Shown: positions 44,448 through 53,207, counted from the stretch's first letter. The stretch is 64,000 nt of DNA from an uncultured Senegalimassilia sp. (GCF_934630535.1 NZ_CAKTVU010000008.1:27123-91122), one strand, 5' to 3'. A program made the numbers and translations. The notes: generated by a model from the letters alone, not told the origin.

Positions 44448-45949
44448 GCACCTCGATTCTGCCAGGAGAGCGCCCCGACCGCTTGGAGGAGGAGTGCGCC
44501 GTGTTCGGCGTGTTCGCCCCCGGCGAGGACGTCGCACGCATGACGTGCTTCGGCCTGCAGGCGCTGCAGCACCGTGGGCAGGAGTCGGCCGGCATCGCCG
44601 TGGGCGATGGCGAGACCATCATGGTGTCGAAGGACCTGGGCCTGGTCACCCAGGTGTTCGACGAATCGCGCCTGGCCGCGCTCGAAGGCTATGTGGCCGT
44701 GGGCCACGCGCGCTATTCCACCAGCGGCGCCGCGGCGTCGTGGGAGGCCGCGCAGCCGCACATCTCGGCCATCGACGAGATCCTCATCGCGCTGGCGCAC
44801 AACGGCACGCTGGTCAACACCAACAGCCTGCGCGCCCGCATGATCGACGAGGGCATCCAGCTGCGCGCCGGCACCGACTCCGAGGTTGCCGCCAAGGCCA
44901 TCGGCAGCGTCACGCAGAAGACGCACCATCTGCGCGAGGGCATCCGCTACGCCATGCAGTACATGGAGGGAGCCTATGCCATGGTGCTGGCCAGCCCCGA
45001 CACTCTGTACGCTTTCCGCGACCCCAACGGCATCCGCCCGCTGTGCATCGGCAAGCTGCCCGATGATCGCGGCTGGGTGGTTTCCAGCGAAACCTGCGGC
45101 CTGGACATCGTGGGCGCCGAATACGTGCGCGACGTCGAGCCCGGCGAAATCGTGCGCTTCAACAAGGACGGCGTCACCTCCGAGCAGGGCGTCGAGCCGC
45201 GCAAGCGCGCCAGCTGCATCTTCGAGTACGTCTACTTCGCCCGTCCCGACAGCGTCATGGACGGCCAGTCGGTGTATCAGGCGCGCCGCAACATGGGCCG
45301 CATCCTGGCCCGCGAGGCGCCGGCCGAGGCCGACCTGGTGCTCGGCGTGCCCGACAGCGGCATCCCGTCGGCCATGGGCTTCGCCTTCGAAAGCGGCATC
45401 CCGTATTCGGACGGCATCGTGAAGAACCGCTACGTGGGCCGCACGTTCATCCAGCCCACGCAGGCCATGCGCCAGCTGGGTATCCGCCTGAAGCTCAACC
45501 CGCTGCCTTCCGTCATCCGCGGCAAGCGCCTGGTGGTCATCGATGACTCCATCGTGCGCGGCAACACGTCGAAGAAGCTCATCGAGATGCTGCGCGACGC
45601 CGGCGCCACCGAGGTGCACATGCGCATCGTCAGCCCCGAGGTCCTGTGGCCGTGCTTCTACGGCATCGACACCGACACGCGCGACCAGCTGATCGCTGCG
45701 AACATGACCAACGACGAGATGTGCAAGTGGATGGGCGCCGACTCGCTGGCGTTCATCAGCCTGCAGGGCCTGCGCGACAGCCTGCCCGACGTGCGCACGC
45801 CGGGCTACTGCGAGGCATGCTTCTCGGGCGAGTATCCCGTGGACATCCCCGCCTACACCGCACGCAACAGCTTCATGACCAAGGCCGACTTTGCCGCCGC
45901 CTACGAGAAGGAAGCGAAAGAAGCCGAGAGCACCCAGGTCAGCGTCTAA
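44444..45949 (+). CDS. purF: Amidophosphoribosyltransferase
   Basis: First committed step of purine synthesis: PRPP + glutamine to phosphoribosylamine. 501 residues. The glutaminase nucleophile is Cys18 after a 17-residue propeptide (ERPDRLEEE-C-AVFGVF), so autoprocessing is expected. PRPP loop: VVIDDSIVRGNTSKKLIEML. Cysteines in RASCIFEY, LWPCFYGID and YCEACF match the [4Fe-4S] ligands of the Bacillus-type enzyme, fitting an anaerobe. The ATG lies inside the sortase stop codon; purM follows after a repeat-filled 234-base gap. Confidence 0.95.
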   Translation: MSTSILPGERPDRLEEECAVFGVFAPGEDVARMTCFGLQALQHRGQESAGIAVGDGETIMVSKDLGLVTQVFDESRLAALEGYVAVGHARYSTSGAAASWEAAQPHISAIDEILIALAHNGTLVNTNSLRARMIDEGIQLRAGTDSEVAAKAIGSVTQKTHHLREGIRYAMQYMEGAYAMVLASPDTLYAFRDPNGIRPLCIGKLPDDRGWVVSSETCGLDIVGAEYVRDVEPGEIVRFNKDGVTSEQGVEPRKRASCIFEYVYFARPDSVMDGQSVYQARRNMGRILAREAPAEADLVLGVPDSGIPSAMGFAFESGIPYSDGIVKNRYVGRTFIQPTQAMRQLGIRLKLNPLPSVIRGKRLVVIDDSIVRGNTSKKLIEMLRDAGATEVHMRIVSPEVLWPCFYGIDTDTRDQLIAANMTNDEMCKWMGADSLAFISLQGLRDSLPDVRTPGYCEACFSGEYPVDIPAYTARNSFMTKADFAAAYEKEAKEAESTQVSV

Positions 45950-45963
45950 CAAGTACGAACCCG

Positions 45964-46106
45964 CCGGACAGTTGGGGGACGTAGCACCAAGTGTCCGGGT
46001 TTGACGGTTCGCCGTCGCGTGAACAGGGGACGGAGGTGTGTTCGCGCTATCTGTCCACAGTTCGCGCGAATCCGGACAGATAGGGGTACGTCCCCGAAGT
46101 GTCCGG
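45964..46106. repeat. Composite REP-like block between purF and purM
   Basis: Two direct 35-base units bounded by CCGGACA/TGTCCGG (45964-45998 and 46072-46106) flank one 27-base-type unit (46019-46045, GTGAACA...TGTTCGC). All three kinds carry a GGGGACG or closely related core. CTATCTGTCC (46047-46056) is the inverse of 46074-46083, so the block can fold into nested hairpins. It sits inside the purine operon. Confidence 0.75.
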
Positions 46107-46183
46107 GTTTTAGCAGGTTAACGGTGCGGGAGCGCCGGCCGGTTTGCCGGTCGGGTTCCCGCCTATCAGATAAGGAGCATCCA

Positions 46184-47266
46184 GTGACGAAGCAGGAAGT
46201 TACGTACCAGGCAGCAGGCGTGGATACCGCCGAGGGCGCGCGCGCCGTCGACGCCATCAAGGAGACGGTGCACTCCACGTATCGCCCGGAGGTCGTCGGC
46301 GACATCGGCGGCTTCGGCGGCCTGTTCAGCATCGCGGCGGCCAAGGACATGGTCGAGCCGCTGCTGGTTTCCGGCACCGACGGCGTGGGCACGAAGCTCA
46401 AGGTGGCCCAGCTGGCCGGCAAGCACGGCACGGTGGGCATCGATCTGGTGGCCATGTGCGTCAACGACATCCTGGCGTGCGGTGCCGAGCCGTTGTTCTT
46501 CCTGGATTACATCGCCATCGGCAAGCTGCGCAAGGAGCACGTGGCCGAGGTTGTCGCCGGCATCGGCGAGGGCTGCCGTCAGGCGGGTTGCGCGCTCATC
46601 GGCGGCGAGATGGCCGAGCACCCGGGCGTCATGGACCCCGACGACTACGACCTGTCCGGCTTTACCGTGGGTGTGGTCGACAAGCCGAAGATGCTCGACC
46701 CCGAAAGCGTGTCCGAGGGCGACGTACTCATCGGCCTGGCATCCTCGGGCCTGCACTCCAACGGTTACTCCCTGGCCCGCAAGGTGTGCGTGGAGGGCAA
46801 AAGCCGCGAAGAGTTGCTGGCGCCGGTGGAGGCGCTGAATGGCCAGTCCGTTGCCGACGCGCTGCTCACGCCTACGCGCATCTACGTGAAGCAGGTGCTC
46901 GGCACGCTGAAGGCATGCCCGGGCGCCGTGCGTGCGCTGGCCCACATCACCGGCGGCGGCATCTCCGAGAACCTTAACCGCGCGCTGAACGATCGTGTTG
47001 ACGCGCAGGTGGACCTGGGCACCTGGCCCGTGCCGGCCGTGGCGAAGTACGTGTGCGACGCCGCCGAGCTGTCCGAGCCGCAGGCGCTCAAGACGTTCAA
47101 CATGGGCGTGGGCATGATCTTGATCGTTGACCCCGCGCGCGCCGAGGAAGTCGAGGCCGCTCTGGCCGAAGCCGGCGAGAAGACCTATCGCGTCGGCCGC
47201 ATCATCTCCGGTACCGGCGAGGTGCAGTACACGGGCGAAGGCAACCTGTACGGGTACCAGGGGTAA
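46184..47266 (+). CDS. purM: Phosphoribosylformylglycinamidine cyclo-ligase (AIR synthetase)
   Basis: Converts FGAM + ATP to aminoimidazole ribotide. GTG at 46184 with AAGGAG at 46172-46177; the longer frame upstream runs through the repeat block and is rejected. 360 residues. Family motifs: VVGDIGGFGGLF, LLVSGTDGVGTKLKVA, GIDLVAMCVNDI, LIGGEMAEHPGVM, GLASSGLHSNGYSLAR, AHITGGGISENLNR and FNMGVGMILIV. Follows purF in the same direction, the usual purine gene pairing, and ends at a clear terminator. Confidence 0.95.
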   Translation: MTKQEVTYQAAGVDTAEGARAVDAIKETVHSTYRPEVVGDIGGFGGLFSIAAAKDMVEPLLVSGTDGVGTKLKVAQLAGKHGTVGIDLVAMCVNDILACGAEPLFFLDYIAIGKLRKEHVAEVVAGIGEGCRQAGCALIGGEMAEHPGVMDPDDYDLSGFTVGVVDKPKMLDPESVSEGDVLIGLASSGLHSNGYSLARKVCVEGKSREELLAPVEALNGQSVADALLTPTRIYVKQVLGTLKACPGAVRALAHITGGGISENLNRALNDRVDAQVDLGTWPVPAVAKYVCDAAELSEPQALKTFNMGVGMILIVDPARAEEVEAALAEAGEKTYRVGRIISGTGEVQYTGEGNLYGYQG

Positions 47267-47300
47267 ACCCTGCATCGGCGTTATAGCTTGCATCACGGAA

Positions 47301-47325
47301 AGGACCGCTTCAGCGGTCCTTTTTC
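47301..47325 (+). terminator. Terminator after purM
   Basis: AGGACCGC, loop TTCA, GCGGTCCT, then TTTTC. Perfect 8-bp stem (extendable with A/T pairs). Confidence 0.9.
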
Positions 47326-47373
47326 ATGCGCGGAAGACCTTGCGCCTGAACGCTTTGCGAAGGGTGTATTGGT

Positions 47374-47390
47374 GAACGGGGGACGAGTGG
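47374..47390. repeat. Degenerate REP-like unit
   Basis: GTGAACGGGGGACGAGT matches the first half of the 27-base unit but has no intact partner. Probably a decayed copy. Confidence 0.4.
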
Positions 47391-47404
47391 ACGAAGTCCA
47401 GGAG

Positions 47405-47491
47405 AAATAGAAAGGGCCGGCGGCAACCGACCCTAACTCGTTAATACTGGCTCCGCCCGTGACCCTTAACGCTACCGGGCTTCGCTGGTAC
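47405..47491 (-). ncRNA. Candidate small RNA on the minus strand
   Basis: On the minus strand an extended -10 (TGATAAGAT, 47506-47498) is followed by about 85 bases with paired segments (CGTTAA...TTAACG, GCCCG...CGGGC) that end in a terminator, GGGTCGG, loop TTGCCG, CCGGCCC, then TTTCTATTT. No ribosome site or convincing ORF. It lies alone between purM and the aminotransferase gene, both on the plus strand. I recognise no known RNA family. Confidence 0.4.
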
Positions 47492-47644
47492 ATTCTCATC
47501 TTATCATGCTCGTTGTATTCGCGCGAGGGTGATCTGACGGCGTAAAGTTGATGGTGGTGGCTCCTGTTCGCTCTCGTGCCCGAGTTGCCACTAATGGGGG
47601 CATTTTGGTCGAACCGACACGACCCCTTTGGGGTTGAACAGGCC

Positions 47645-47931
47645 TCTGACCTGCGAAAATATCATGACAGCGGCACTTTTGCGCACGTGCACAAAAGCGG
47701 GCGTTCCCGTGTACCCCGGCGCGGTTTCTGCGCTACAATCCTCCCTGCTTGAACGCCTTCTGCTAAGTTCGAGCATTTCTGCATTGCGTCCGTCGGGCAT
47801 ATCTGGGGCTCGGCTTTCGACGCGTTTTCCCATCGTTTAGATCATCGTCGCGAAGAGGCGGCGGTGTCCTCTTGCGCCGTGCGCCGGGGGTGGGTTCGTC
47901 GTGCGCAGGTTGCGCACAGGAGGAAAGAGAA
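47645..47931 (+). promoter_or_regulatory. Long leader of the aminotransferase gene, duplicated at 54795
   Basis: A -10-like TACAAT (47734-47739) precedes a leader of about 190 bases. Its end contains a perfect hairpin GTGCGCA-ggt-TGCGCAC (47901-47917) that abuts the ribosome site AGGAGGAAAG. The whole stretch aligns with 54795-55080, with blocks such as ATCGTCGCGAA...AGGCGGCG and TGCGCCGT kept. It matches no T-box, S-box or TPP consensus that I could find. Confidence 0.5.
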
Positions 47932-49200
47932 ATGCTCGTTTCGCGGTTCATGCAACAACGTCTTGGAACATCGTCGGCTATTCGCCAGGCTTTTGAGAAA
48001 GCCGAACAGCTGAAGAAGGTACACGGTGCCGACAACATCTTCGATTTCAGCATCGGCAATCCTTCGGCTCCGTGCCCTGCGGGGGTGCGCGCTGCGCTGG
48101 AGGAGACCGCGCGCAAAACCGCGCCGGAGCTGCATGGCTATATGGACAGCTCCGGGTATGCCGATGTCCGTTCGACTATCGCCGCTTCGCTGGCGCGCAG
48201 GTTCGACACTCCTTACAAAGCTTCCGATATCGTTATGACCACTGGGGCCGCAAGCGCCATCAATGCGCTTATGCAGACGGTGCTCGACCCTGAGGACGAA
48301 GTGGTTGCGTTTTTGCCCTGCTACCCGGCGTATCGGGTGTTCGTTGAGAATTGGGGTGCCCGTCTGGTTGAGGTCCCGTTCGACGAAGAGACCATGCTGC
48401 CCGATCTTGCCGCCTTCGAGCGCGCGCTCACGCCGCGCACGAAGCTGGTCATCGTGAACACGCCGAACAATCCGAGCGGCGTGGTGTATCCGACCGCTGC
48501 GGCCGATGGCATCGCCGGCGCTCTGTTCCGCGCGCAGCGCGAGTTCGGCCATCCGATTCTGCTGCTTTCCGACGAGCCGTATCGCGACCTGGTGTACGAC
48601 GGTGCGCAAAACCCCTGGTGGCCGACTATTTATCGCAACACCGCCGTGGTGTATTCGTTCAGCAAATCCGCTTCCATTGCCGGGGAGCGCATCGGCTATG
48701 CCGCATTGACGCCGGGGATGGCCGATCGCGACGCCCTTCTTGCCGGCATCCGCCGCTCGCTCGGCGACATCGGCTTCGTGAACGCGCCCGCCACGGCGCA
48801 GCGCATGGCGGCCGCCTGCGCGGATGACACCGTGGACATCGCCTACTACGACCGTAATCGCCGCATGCTGGCATCCGCGCTGGTGAACGCCGGATTCGAC
48901 GTGGTGCCCGGCAATGGCGCGTTCTACCTGCTGATGGCGGCGCCCGACGGCGATGAGCGGCTGCTGCTCGAACGCCTGGCGGCCAAGCGCATCGTTGCCG
49001 TTGGCGGTTCGGATTTCGGCGCCCCGGGTTACGTGCGCCTGTCGTACTGTCTGCCGCCTGAGGCCGTTTCGCGCGCCCTTCCCTTGTTCGCCCAGGTGGC
49101 GAAGGAGTACCGCCTTTCCGCGCAGCCGGCCCTCGCGACGCTCGAGCCTGCGGCGGCACCCGTGCAACACGCTCCCTTCACCGTCCTGTTCGCTTCGTAA
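47932..49200 (+). CDS. PLP-dependent class I/II aminotransferase
   Basis: ATG at 47932 behind AGGAGGAAAG, giving MLVSRFMQQRLG. 422 residues, fold type I. Motifs: FDFSIGNPSAPCP at the N-terminus, VMTTGAASAINALM, IVNTPNNPSGVVY (Asn contacting PLP), LLSDEPYRDLVYDG (Asp/Tyr), and the Schiff-base Lys245 in VYSFSKSASIAGERIGYA. It resembles aspartate/aromatic-type aminotransferases of the AAT-I subclass; substrate unknown. Downstream are an ABC transporter, an Fe-ADH-like dehydrogenase and a methionine gamma-lyase, suggesting amino-acid or sulfur-compound catabolism. A shrunken copy lies at 55081. Confidence 0.85.
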   Translation: MLVSRFMQQRLGTSSAIRQAFEKAEQLKKVHGADNIFDFSIGNPSAPCPAGVRAALEETARKTAPELHGYMDSSGYADVRSTIAASLARRFDTPYKASDIVMTTGAASAINALMQTVLDPEDEVVAFLPCYPAYRVFVENWGARLVEVPFDEETMLPDLAAFERALTPRTKLVIVNTPNNPSGVVYPTAAADGIAGALFRAQREFGHPILLLSDEPYRDLVYDGAQNPWWPTIYRNTAVVYSFSKSASIAGERIGYAALTPGMADRDALLAGIRRSLGDIGFVNAPATAQRMAAACADDTVDIAYYDRNRRMLASALVNAGFDVVPGNGAFYLLMAAPDGDERLLLERLAAKRIVAVGGSDFGAPGYVRLSYCLPPEAVSRALPLFAQVAKEYRLSAQPALATLEPAAAPVQHAPFTVLFAS

Positions 49201-49239
49201 CGCGCATGCGCACTCGCGCTGCGTCAGGAGACCTGCCTC

Positions 49240-50028
49240 ATGAATGACATCACCGTGAACGACCTGTCGTTCCGCTACGCCGATTCCGACCAGCTGATCT
49301 TGCGGGACGTGAACATGCACGTGAACGAAGGCGACTTCGTGTGCCTGCTTGGCCAGTCCGGGTGCGGCAAATCGACGTTTTTGCGCCTGATGGCGGGCCT
49401 GGAAGCGCCCTCGTCGGGGTCGATTTGCGTTGACGGGCAGCCTATCGACGGCACCAGCCTTGAGCGCAGCGTGGTCTTCCAGGACTACGGCCTGTTCCCG
49501 TGGATGTCAGCTGGGGAGAACATTGTGCTGGCCCTTCGCCAGCGCTTCCCTGAGAAGTCGAAGGCCGAATGCCGCGACATCGCGCGCCGGGCGCTGCGTG
49601 AAGTGGGCCTGAAGGACGAGGTGTTCGGCAAATACCCCAAATCGCTGTCGGGCGGCATGAAGCAACGTTGCGCCATCGCCCGCAGCTTCTCCATGAACCC
49701 GCCGATCCTGCTGATGGACGAGCCGTTCGGGGCGCTTGACGCCGTGACGCGGGCGCGCCTGCAGGATATGGTGCTTGACCTGTGGTCGCACGAGGAGCGC
49801 AAGAAAACGGTGTTCTTCGTCACGCACGATGTGGAGGAGGCGCTGCTTTTGGCCACCCGCATCGTGGTGTTCGGGCAGTCGCCGAGCCAGGTGATCTTTC
49901 AGAAGGAGATTCCGCTTGAGCGCAAACCCTCCCGAAAAGAGATGTACGAAAGCCGTTTCATCATGGATTTGCGCAATGAGCTGGTCGGGTACATCAATCA
50001 GGACGTTTTGAGCCACGTTGAGGACTAG
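49240..50028 (+). CDS. ABC transporter ATPase, SsuB/TauB-like
   Basis: 262 residues. Walker A LLGQSGCGKSTFLRL, Q-loop VVFQDYGLFPWM (typical of nitrate/sulfonate/taurine importers), signature LSGGMKQRCAIARS, Walker B ILLMDEPFGALDA, His switch FFVTHDVEEAL. ATG at 49240, 39 bases after the aminotransferase stop. Forms the importer with the lipoprotein at 50088 and the permease at 51312; energises uptake from the cytoplasmic side. Confidence 0.9.
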   Translation: MNDITVNDLSFRYADSDQLILRDVNMHVNEGDFVCLLGQSGCGKSTFLRLMAGLEAPSSGSICVDGQPIDGTSLERSVVFQDYGLFPWMSAGENIVLALRQRFPEKSKAECRDIARRALREVGLKDEVFGKYPKSLSGGMKQRCAIARSFSMNPPILLMDEPFGALDAVTRARLQDMVLDLWSHEERKKTVFFVTHDVEEALLLATRIVVFGQSPSQVIFQKEIPLERKPSRKEMYESRFIMDLRNELVGYINQDVLSHVED

Positions 50029-50087
50029 GGCCGGGCGGCCCTTCCGCATAGCAAGCTAGGACATTCGCCACAAGAAAGGATCGACCC

Positions 50088-51173
50088 ATGATCGACAACG
50101 TTTCCCGCCGCAGCTTCATCGGCCTGGCCTCGGTGGCCGCCGCCAGCCTGGCGCTGGGCGGCTGCGCTTCCAACGCCTCCTCGGAGGGCGCTTCGACCGC
50201 CGACGCTTCCAAGGACGCGCCGACCGTGCGCCTGGGCACCACCAACGACGGCCACATCTTCAACGCCATCGCCGATGCGCAGGGCTACCTTGCCGAAGAG
50301 GGCGTCAACGTGGAGGTCAACGTGTTCTCCAGCTCCGACGACGCGTTCCAGGCCCTGTTCAGCGGCAAGGTTGACGTGCTGTCCAACAACGGCACGAACC
50401 TGCCGCTCACCCACATCGCGTCGGGTCAGGACCTGACCATCTACGCCGGCTACATGATCACCGGCTGCATGCCGATCATCGCGAAGGCGGGCACGCAGTG
50501 GAACGGCGTCGAGGACCTGCTTGGCAAGACCGTCGCTTGCTCGGGCAACGAGTTCGCCGTGTTCGGCCCGCTCTACGACGCCGGCCACACCATGGACGAG
50601 GTGACCACCATCGTGCTGTCCAACCACGCCGACCGCGTTGAGGCCGTGCGCTCCGGCAAGGCCGATTACGCCATCTGCGGCACGTCGCAAAACTACAACA
50701 TCTCGCAGATGCCCGAGGTGGACGTCATGTGCTACTGCAGCGACATCACGTCCGACTACTCTTGCTGCCGCGTTGCCTCCCAGCAGAAGTTCCTGGACGC
50801 GAACACCGAGGCCGTGTCCGCCATGCTGCGCGCTTGGCTGCGCGCGCAGTGCTGGTACGAGCAGAACAAGGACGCCACCGCCGAGCTGGTGGTGAAGCAG
50901 ACCGGTTCCAGCCTGGACTTCGTGCACGCCTACATGGACAACGAGCATTATCGCCTGAACCTGGACCCGTATCGCACCTCGGTTGAGCGCGCCTGGAACT
51001 GGATGGGCGAGATGGGCCTGTTCCCCGACACCGCAAAAGACGTGAATATCGACGAGCACATCGACACGCAGCTGTACAAGTCCGCGCTCGACGCATGCAC
51101 GGAGAAGTACGCAAGCGAGAACCCCGAGTTCTACACGAAGATGAACAACATCTACGCCGATTACGACGCGTAG
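50088..51173 (+). CDS. ABC importer substrate-binding lipoprotein, NMT1/SsuA-like, Tat-type signal
   Basis: 361 residues. The N-terminus SRRSFIGLASVAAASLALGGC combines a twin-arginine motif with a lipobox (LGGC, Cys at residue 25). The mature part has the NMT1/SsuA pattern VRLGTTNDGHIFNAIADAQGYLAEEGVNVEV and FSGKVDVLSNNG. Strikingly rich in cysteine for a binding protein: MCYCSDITSDYSCCRV near residues 222-237, plus five or more elsewhere. Cys clustering and Tat export could mean folding around a metal or a thiol-reactive ligand; ligand unknown. A REP-like hairpin lies just after the gene, before the permease. Confidence 0.87.
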   Translation: MIDNVSRRSFIGLASVAAASLALGGCASNASSEGASTADASKDAPTVRLGTTNDGHIFNAIADAQGYLAEEGVNVEVNVFSSSDDAFQALFSGKVDVLSNNGTNLPLTHIASGQDLTIYAGYMITGCMPIIAKAGTQWNGVEDLLGKTVACSGNEFAVFGPLYDAGHTMDEVTTIVLSNHADRVEAVRSGKADYAICGTSQNYNISQMPEVDVMCYCSDITSDYSCCRVASQQKFLDANTEAVSAMLRAWLRAQCWYEQNKDATAELVVKQTGSSLDFVHAYMDNEHYRLNLDPYRTSVERAWNWMGEMGLFPDTAKDVNIDEHIDTQLYKSALDACTEKYASENPEFYTKMNNIYADYDA

Positions 51174-51193
51174 GGAAAAGTCCCGGACGGCGC

Positions 51194-51279
51194 GTGAACA
51201 GGGGACGGAGGTGTGTTCACGCGATGGCTTTTTGCGTCCCCGATCGGTTCCCGTGAACACACCTCCGTCCCCTGTTCAC
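51194..51279. repeat. Inverted pair of REP-like units (copy 2)
   Basis: 27-base unit 51194-51220 and its exact inverse 51253-51279, loop 32 bases with unrelated sequence. Sits between the binding-protein gene and the permease gene inside a transporter operon. Confidence 0.85.
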
Positions 51280-51311
51280 GTAGCATGAAGAGGCAAGGTT
51301 AAGGAAGCGGC

Positions 51312-52073
51312 ATGAGCCACGTTGTTGCATTCGTTAAGAAGTACTGGATCACCGCGGTGCTGATCGCGGGCATGTGCGGCGGGTATTGGGGCATCACGCA
51401 TGCGGGGATTCTGGACCCCGTGCTGTTCCCCACGCCCGAGCGCATTTGGAAGGCGTTCACCGAGTACGCCGACGTCATGCCGCTGAACTTCGCCTCGTCG
51501 ATGAGCCTTTTGGTGCCCAGTTTGGTGCTGGGCACCGTCATCGCGCTGGCGTTCGGCGTGCTCATGGGCATGAACCGCCACGTGCGCGACACGCTGTATC
51601 CCATCGTGTACGCCATCAGCGTGGTGCCGGCCATCCTGCTGTCGCCGTTCGCGCTGCATCTGGCGCCGACGTTCACGGCGGCTTCCATGTTCCTGATCGT
51701 CTACAACACGGTGTGGGCCACGCTGTTCGCCACGGTCACCGGCATCATGACCATTGACAAGCGCTACCTGGACAACGCCGCAACCCTGTGCCTGACCGGC
51801 CCGAAGAAGCTGACGAAGGTGATTCTACCTGCGGCGATGCCCTCGATCCTGTCGGGGTTCGTCACGTCGCTGCGCAGCTCGTTTCTGGTGCTCGTGTTCG
51901 CCGAGATGTACAGCGCGCAGTACGGCATGGGCTACTTCGTGAAGAAAAACGCCGACTTCGGCCTGTACGACAACACGTGGGCGGGTTTCCTGTTCATGAT
52001 CTTGGTGCTGGTGGTGGTCATGCAGATCTTCGAGAAGATCAAGAACCGCATGCTCGACTGGACCATGGATTAG
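51312..52073 (+). CDS. ABC transporter permease, SsuC/TauC-like
   Basis: 253 residues with about six membrane segments. The EAA-type coupling loop (NAATLCLTGPKKLTKVILPAAMPSILSG) is in the usual place for interaction with the ATPase at 49240. The N-terminus (VVAFVKKYWITAVLIAGMCGGYWGITHAGILDPVLFPTPERIWKAF) matches the nitrate/sulfonate/taurine permease family. ATG at 51312 behind AGGAAG. Separated from its binding protein by a repeat of about 90 bases that could lower permease expression. Confidence 0.9.
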   Translation: MSHVVAFVKKYWITAVLIAGMCGGYWGITHAGILDPVLFPTPERIWKAFTEYADVMPLNFASSMSLLVPSLVLGTVIALAFGVLMGMNRHVRDTLYPIVYAISVVPAILLSPFALHLAPTFTAASMFLIVYNTVWATLFATVTGIMTIDKRYLDNAATLCLTGPKKLTKVILPAAMPSILSGFVTSLRSSFLVLVFAEMYSAQYGMGYFVKKNADFGLYDNTWAGFLFMILVLVVVMQIFEKIKNRMLDWTMD

Positions 52074-52085
52074 CGGGGGATAGGA

Positions 52086-52121
52086 GTGGCGAACATGGCG
52101 AACATGGCGAACATGGCGAAC
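52086..52121 (+). repeat. Four 9-base tandem repeats at the start codon
   Basis: (A/G)TGGCGAAC repeated four times (first unit GTG, then three ATG) encodes MANMANMANMAN. Each unit offers a start codon at a different distance from the upstream GGGGG/AGGAG ribosome sites. Confidence 0.85.
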
Positions 52122-53207
52122 GGGGAGTTCATCGACGCGGCGTACAAGACGGGCGCCGGGCGCTACCTGCAGGGTACGGCTGTGCTCGACCAGTTGGGTT
52201 GCGAGGTTTCGCGGCTGGGGAAGAAGGCGTTCGCGGTTGCCGGGCCGAACGGCTGGCGCGTGGCCGGCGAGCGCGCGGCGGCGTCGCTTGAGGCCGCGGG
52301 CGTGCCGTTTTGCGTTGAGGTTTGCGACTGCCCGACGTCGCACGAGGCGGCGCGGCGGCTTGCTGATGCGGTGCGCGCGGCGGGCTGCGACGTGGTGGTG
52401 GGCGTAGGCGGCGGGCGCGTGATGGACCTGGCGAAAGCCGTTGCCGCCACGGGCGGTTGGCCGGTGGCGCAGGTGCCCACGAGCATCGCCACGTGCGCCG
52501 CGTTCACACCGCTTTCCGTGATGTATCACGAAGATGGGTCGTTTTGCGGCACGTGGCGCTACGAGCGCGAGATCGACGCGGTGCTGGTAGACCTTGAGGT
52601 CATGGCCACGCAGCCGCCGCGCCTGATAGCCGCCGGCGTGTTGGACGCCATGGCGAAGGTCCCCGAGCTGGCGCACGGGGCCCAGGCGCTTGACGAGGCC
52701 GAGCAGGACGTGCAGCGCTGGTGCGCCTACCGGTATGCGCTGGTGAACAACGAGCAGCTTGAGCGGTATGCGGCGGCGGCCTGCGAGGAGGCGGCCGCGG
52801 GCAAGCCGGGCGCGGCGCTCGAGCGGGTGGTGTACCTGAACCTTGCGCTTACCGGCATCGTGAGCGCGCTGACGCGAGGGTTTCACCAAACGGCGCTGGC
52901 GCACAAGTTCTACGACGGCATGCGCACGCTGTACGCGCAACGCTCCGCCGGGTATCTGCATGGCGAGCTTGTGGCGATCGGCCTGATCATGCAGCTGGTG
53001 TTCAATGGCGACGGCGACGAGGCCGCGCGGGTGCAGCGGTTCATGCGCGCGCTGGGCATGCCGGGAACGCTGCCCGAGATCGGCATTGCGCGTGACGCCG
53101 CGGGCGTGGAAGCGCTCGCGCGCTACATCGACGACGGCGAGTTCGTGGGCCCGGGAGCCGCCGAGCAAGCGCGCTTCGCCCGCGCATTCGAGGCGCTGTT
53201 CCTGTAG
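52086..53207 (+). CDS. Glycerol-dehydrogenase-like iron/zinc alcohol dehydrogenase
   Basis: About 370 residues; the start could be the GTG at 52086 or an ATG at 52095, 52104 or 52113, because the N-terminus is a tandem repeat. NAD-binding GVGGGRVMDLAKAVA and QVPTSIATCAAFTPLSVMY are typical of the GldA group. Metal ligands: Asp in AGVLDAMAKVPEL, His in RGFHQTALAHKF and His in GYLHGELVAIGL. It reduces or oxidises a small hydroxy or keto compound with NAD(H). Position between the importer and methionine gamma-lyase suggests a keto-acid or aldehyde from the same pathway, but this is inferred. Confidence 0.85.
   Translation: MANMANMANMANGEFIDAAYKTGAGRYLQGTAVLDQLGCEVSRLGKKAFAVAGPNGWRVAGERAAASLEAAGVPFCVEVCDCPTSHEAARRLADAVRAAGCDVVVGVGGGRVMDLAKAVAATGGWPVAQVPTSIATCAAFTPLSVMYHEDGSFCGTWRYEREIDAVLVDLEVMATQPPRLIAAGVLDAMAKVPELAHGAQALDEAEQDVQRWCAYRYALVNNEQLERYAAAACEEAAAGKPGAALERVVYLNLALTGIVSALTRGFHQTALAHKFYDGMRTLYAQRSAGYLHGELVAIGLIMQLVFNGDGDEAARVQRFMRALGMPGTLPEIGIARDAAGVEALARYIDDGEFVGPGAAEQARFARAFEALFL

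Noticed and set aside
47740..47931. T-box or SAM riboswitch in the aminotransferase leader.
   Set aside because: Neither the T-box GGGTGGNACCGCG nor the S-box core sequence is present.
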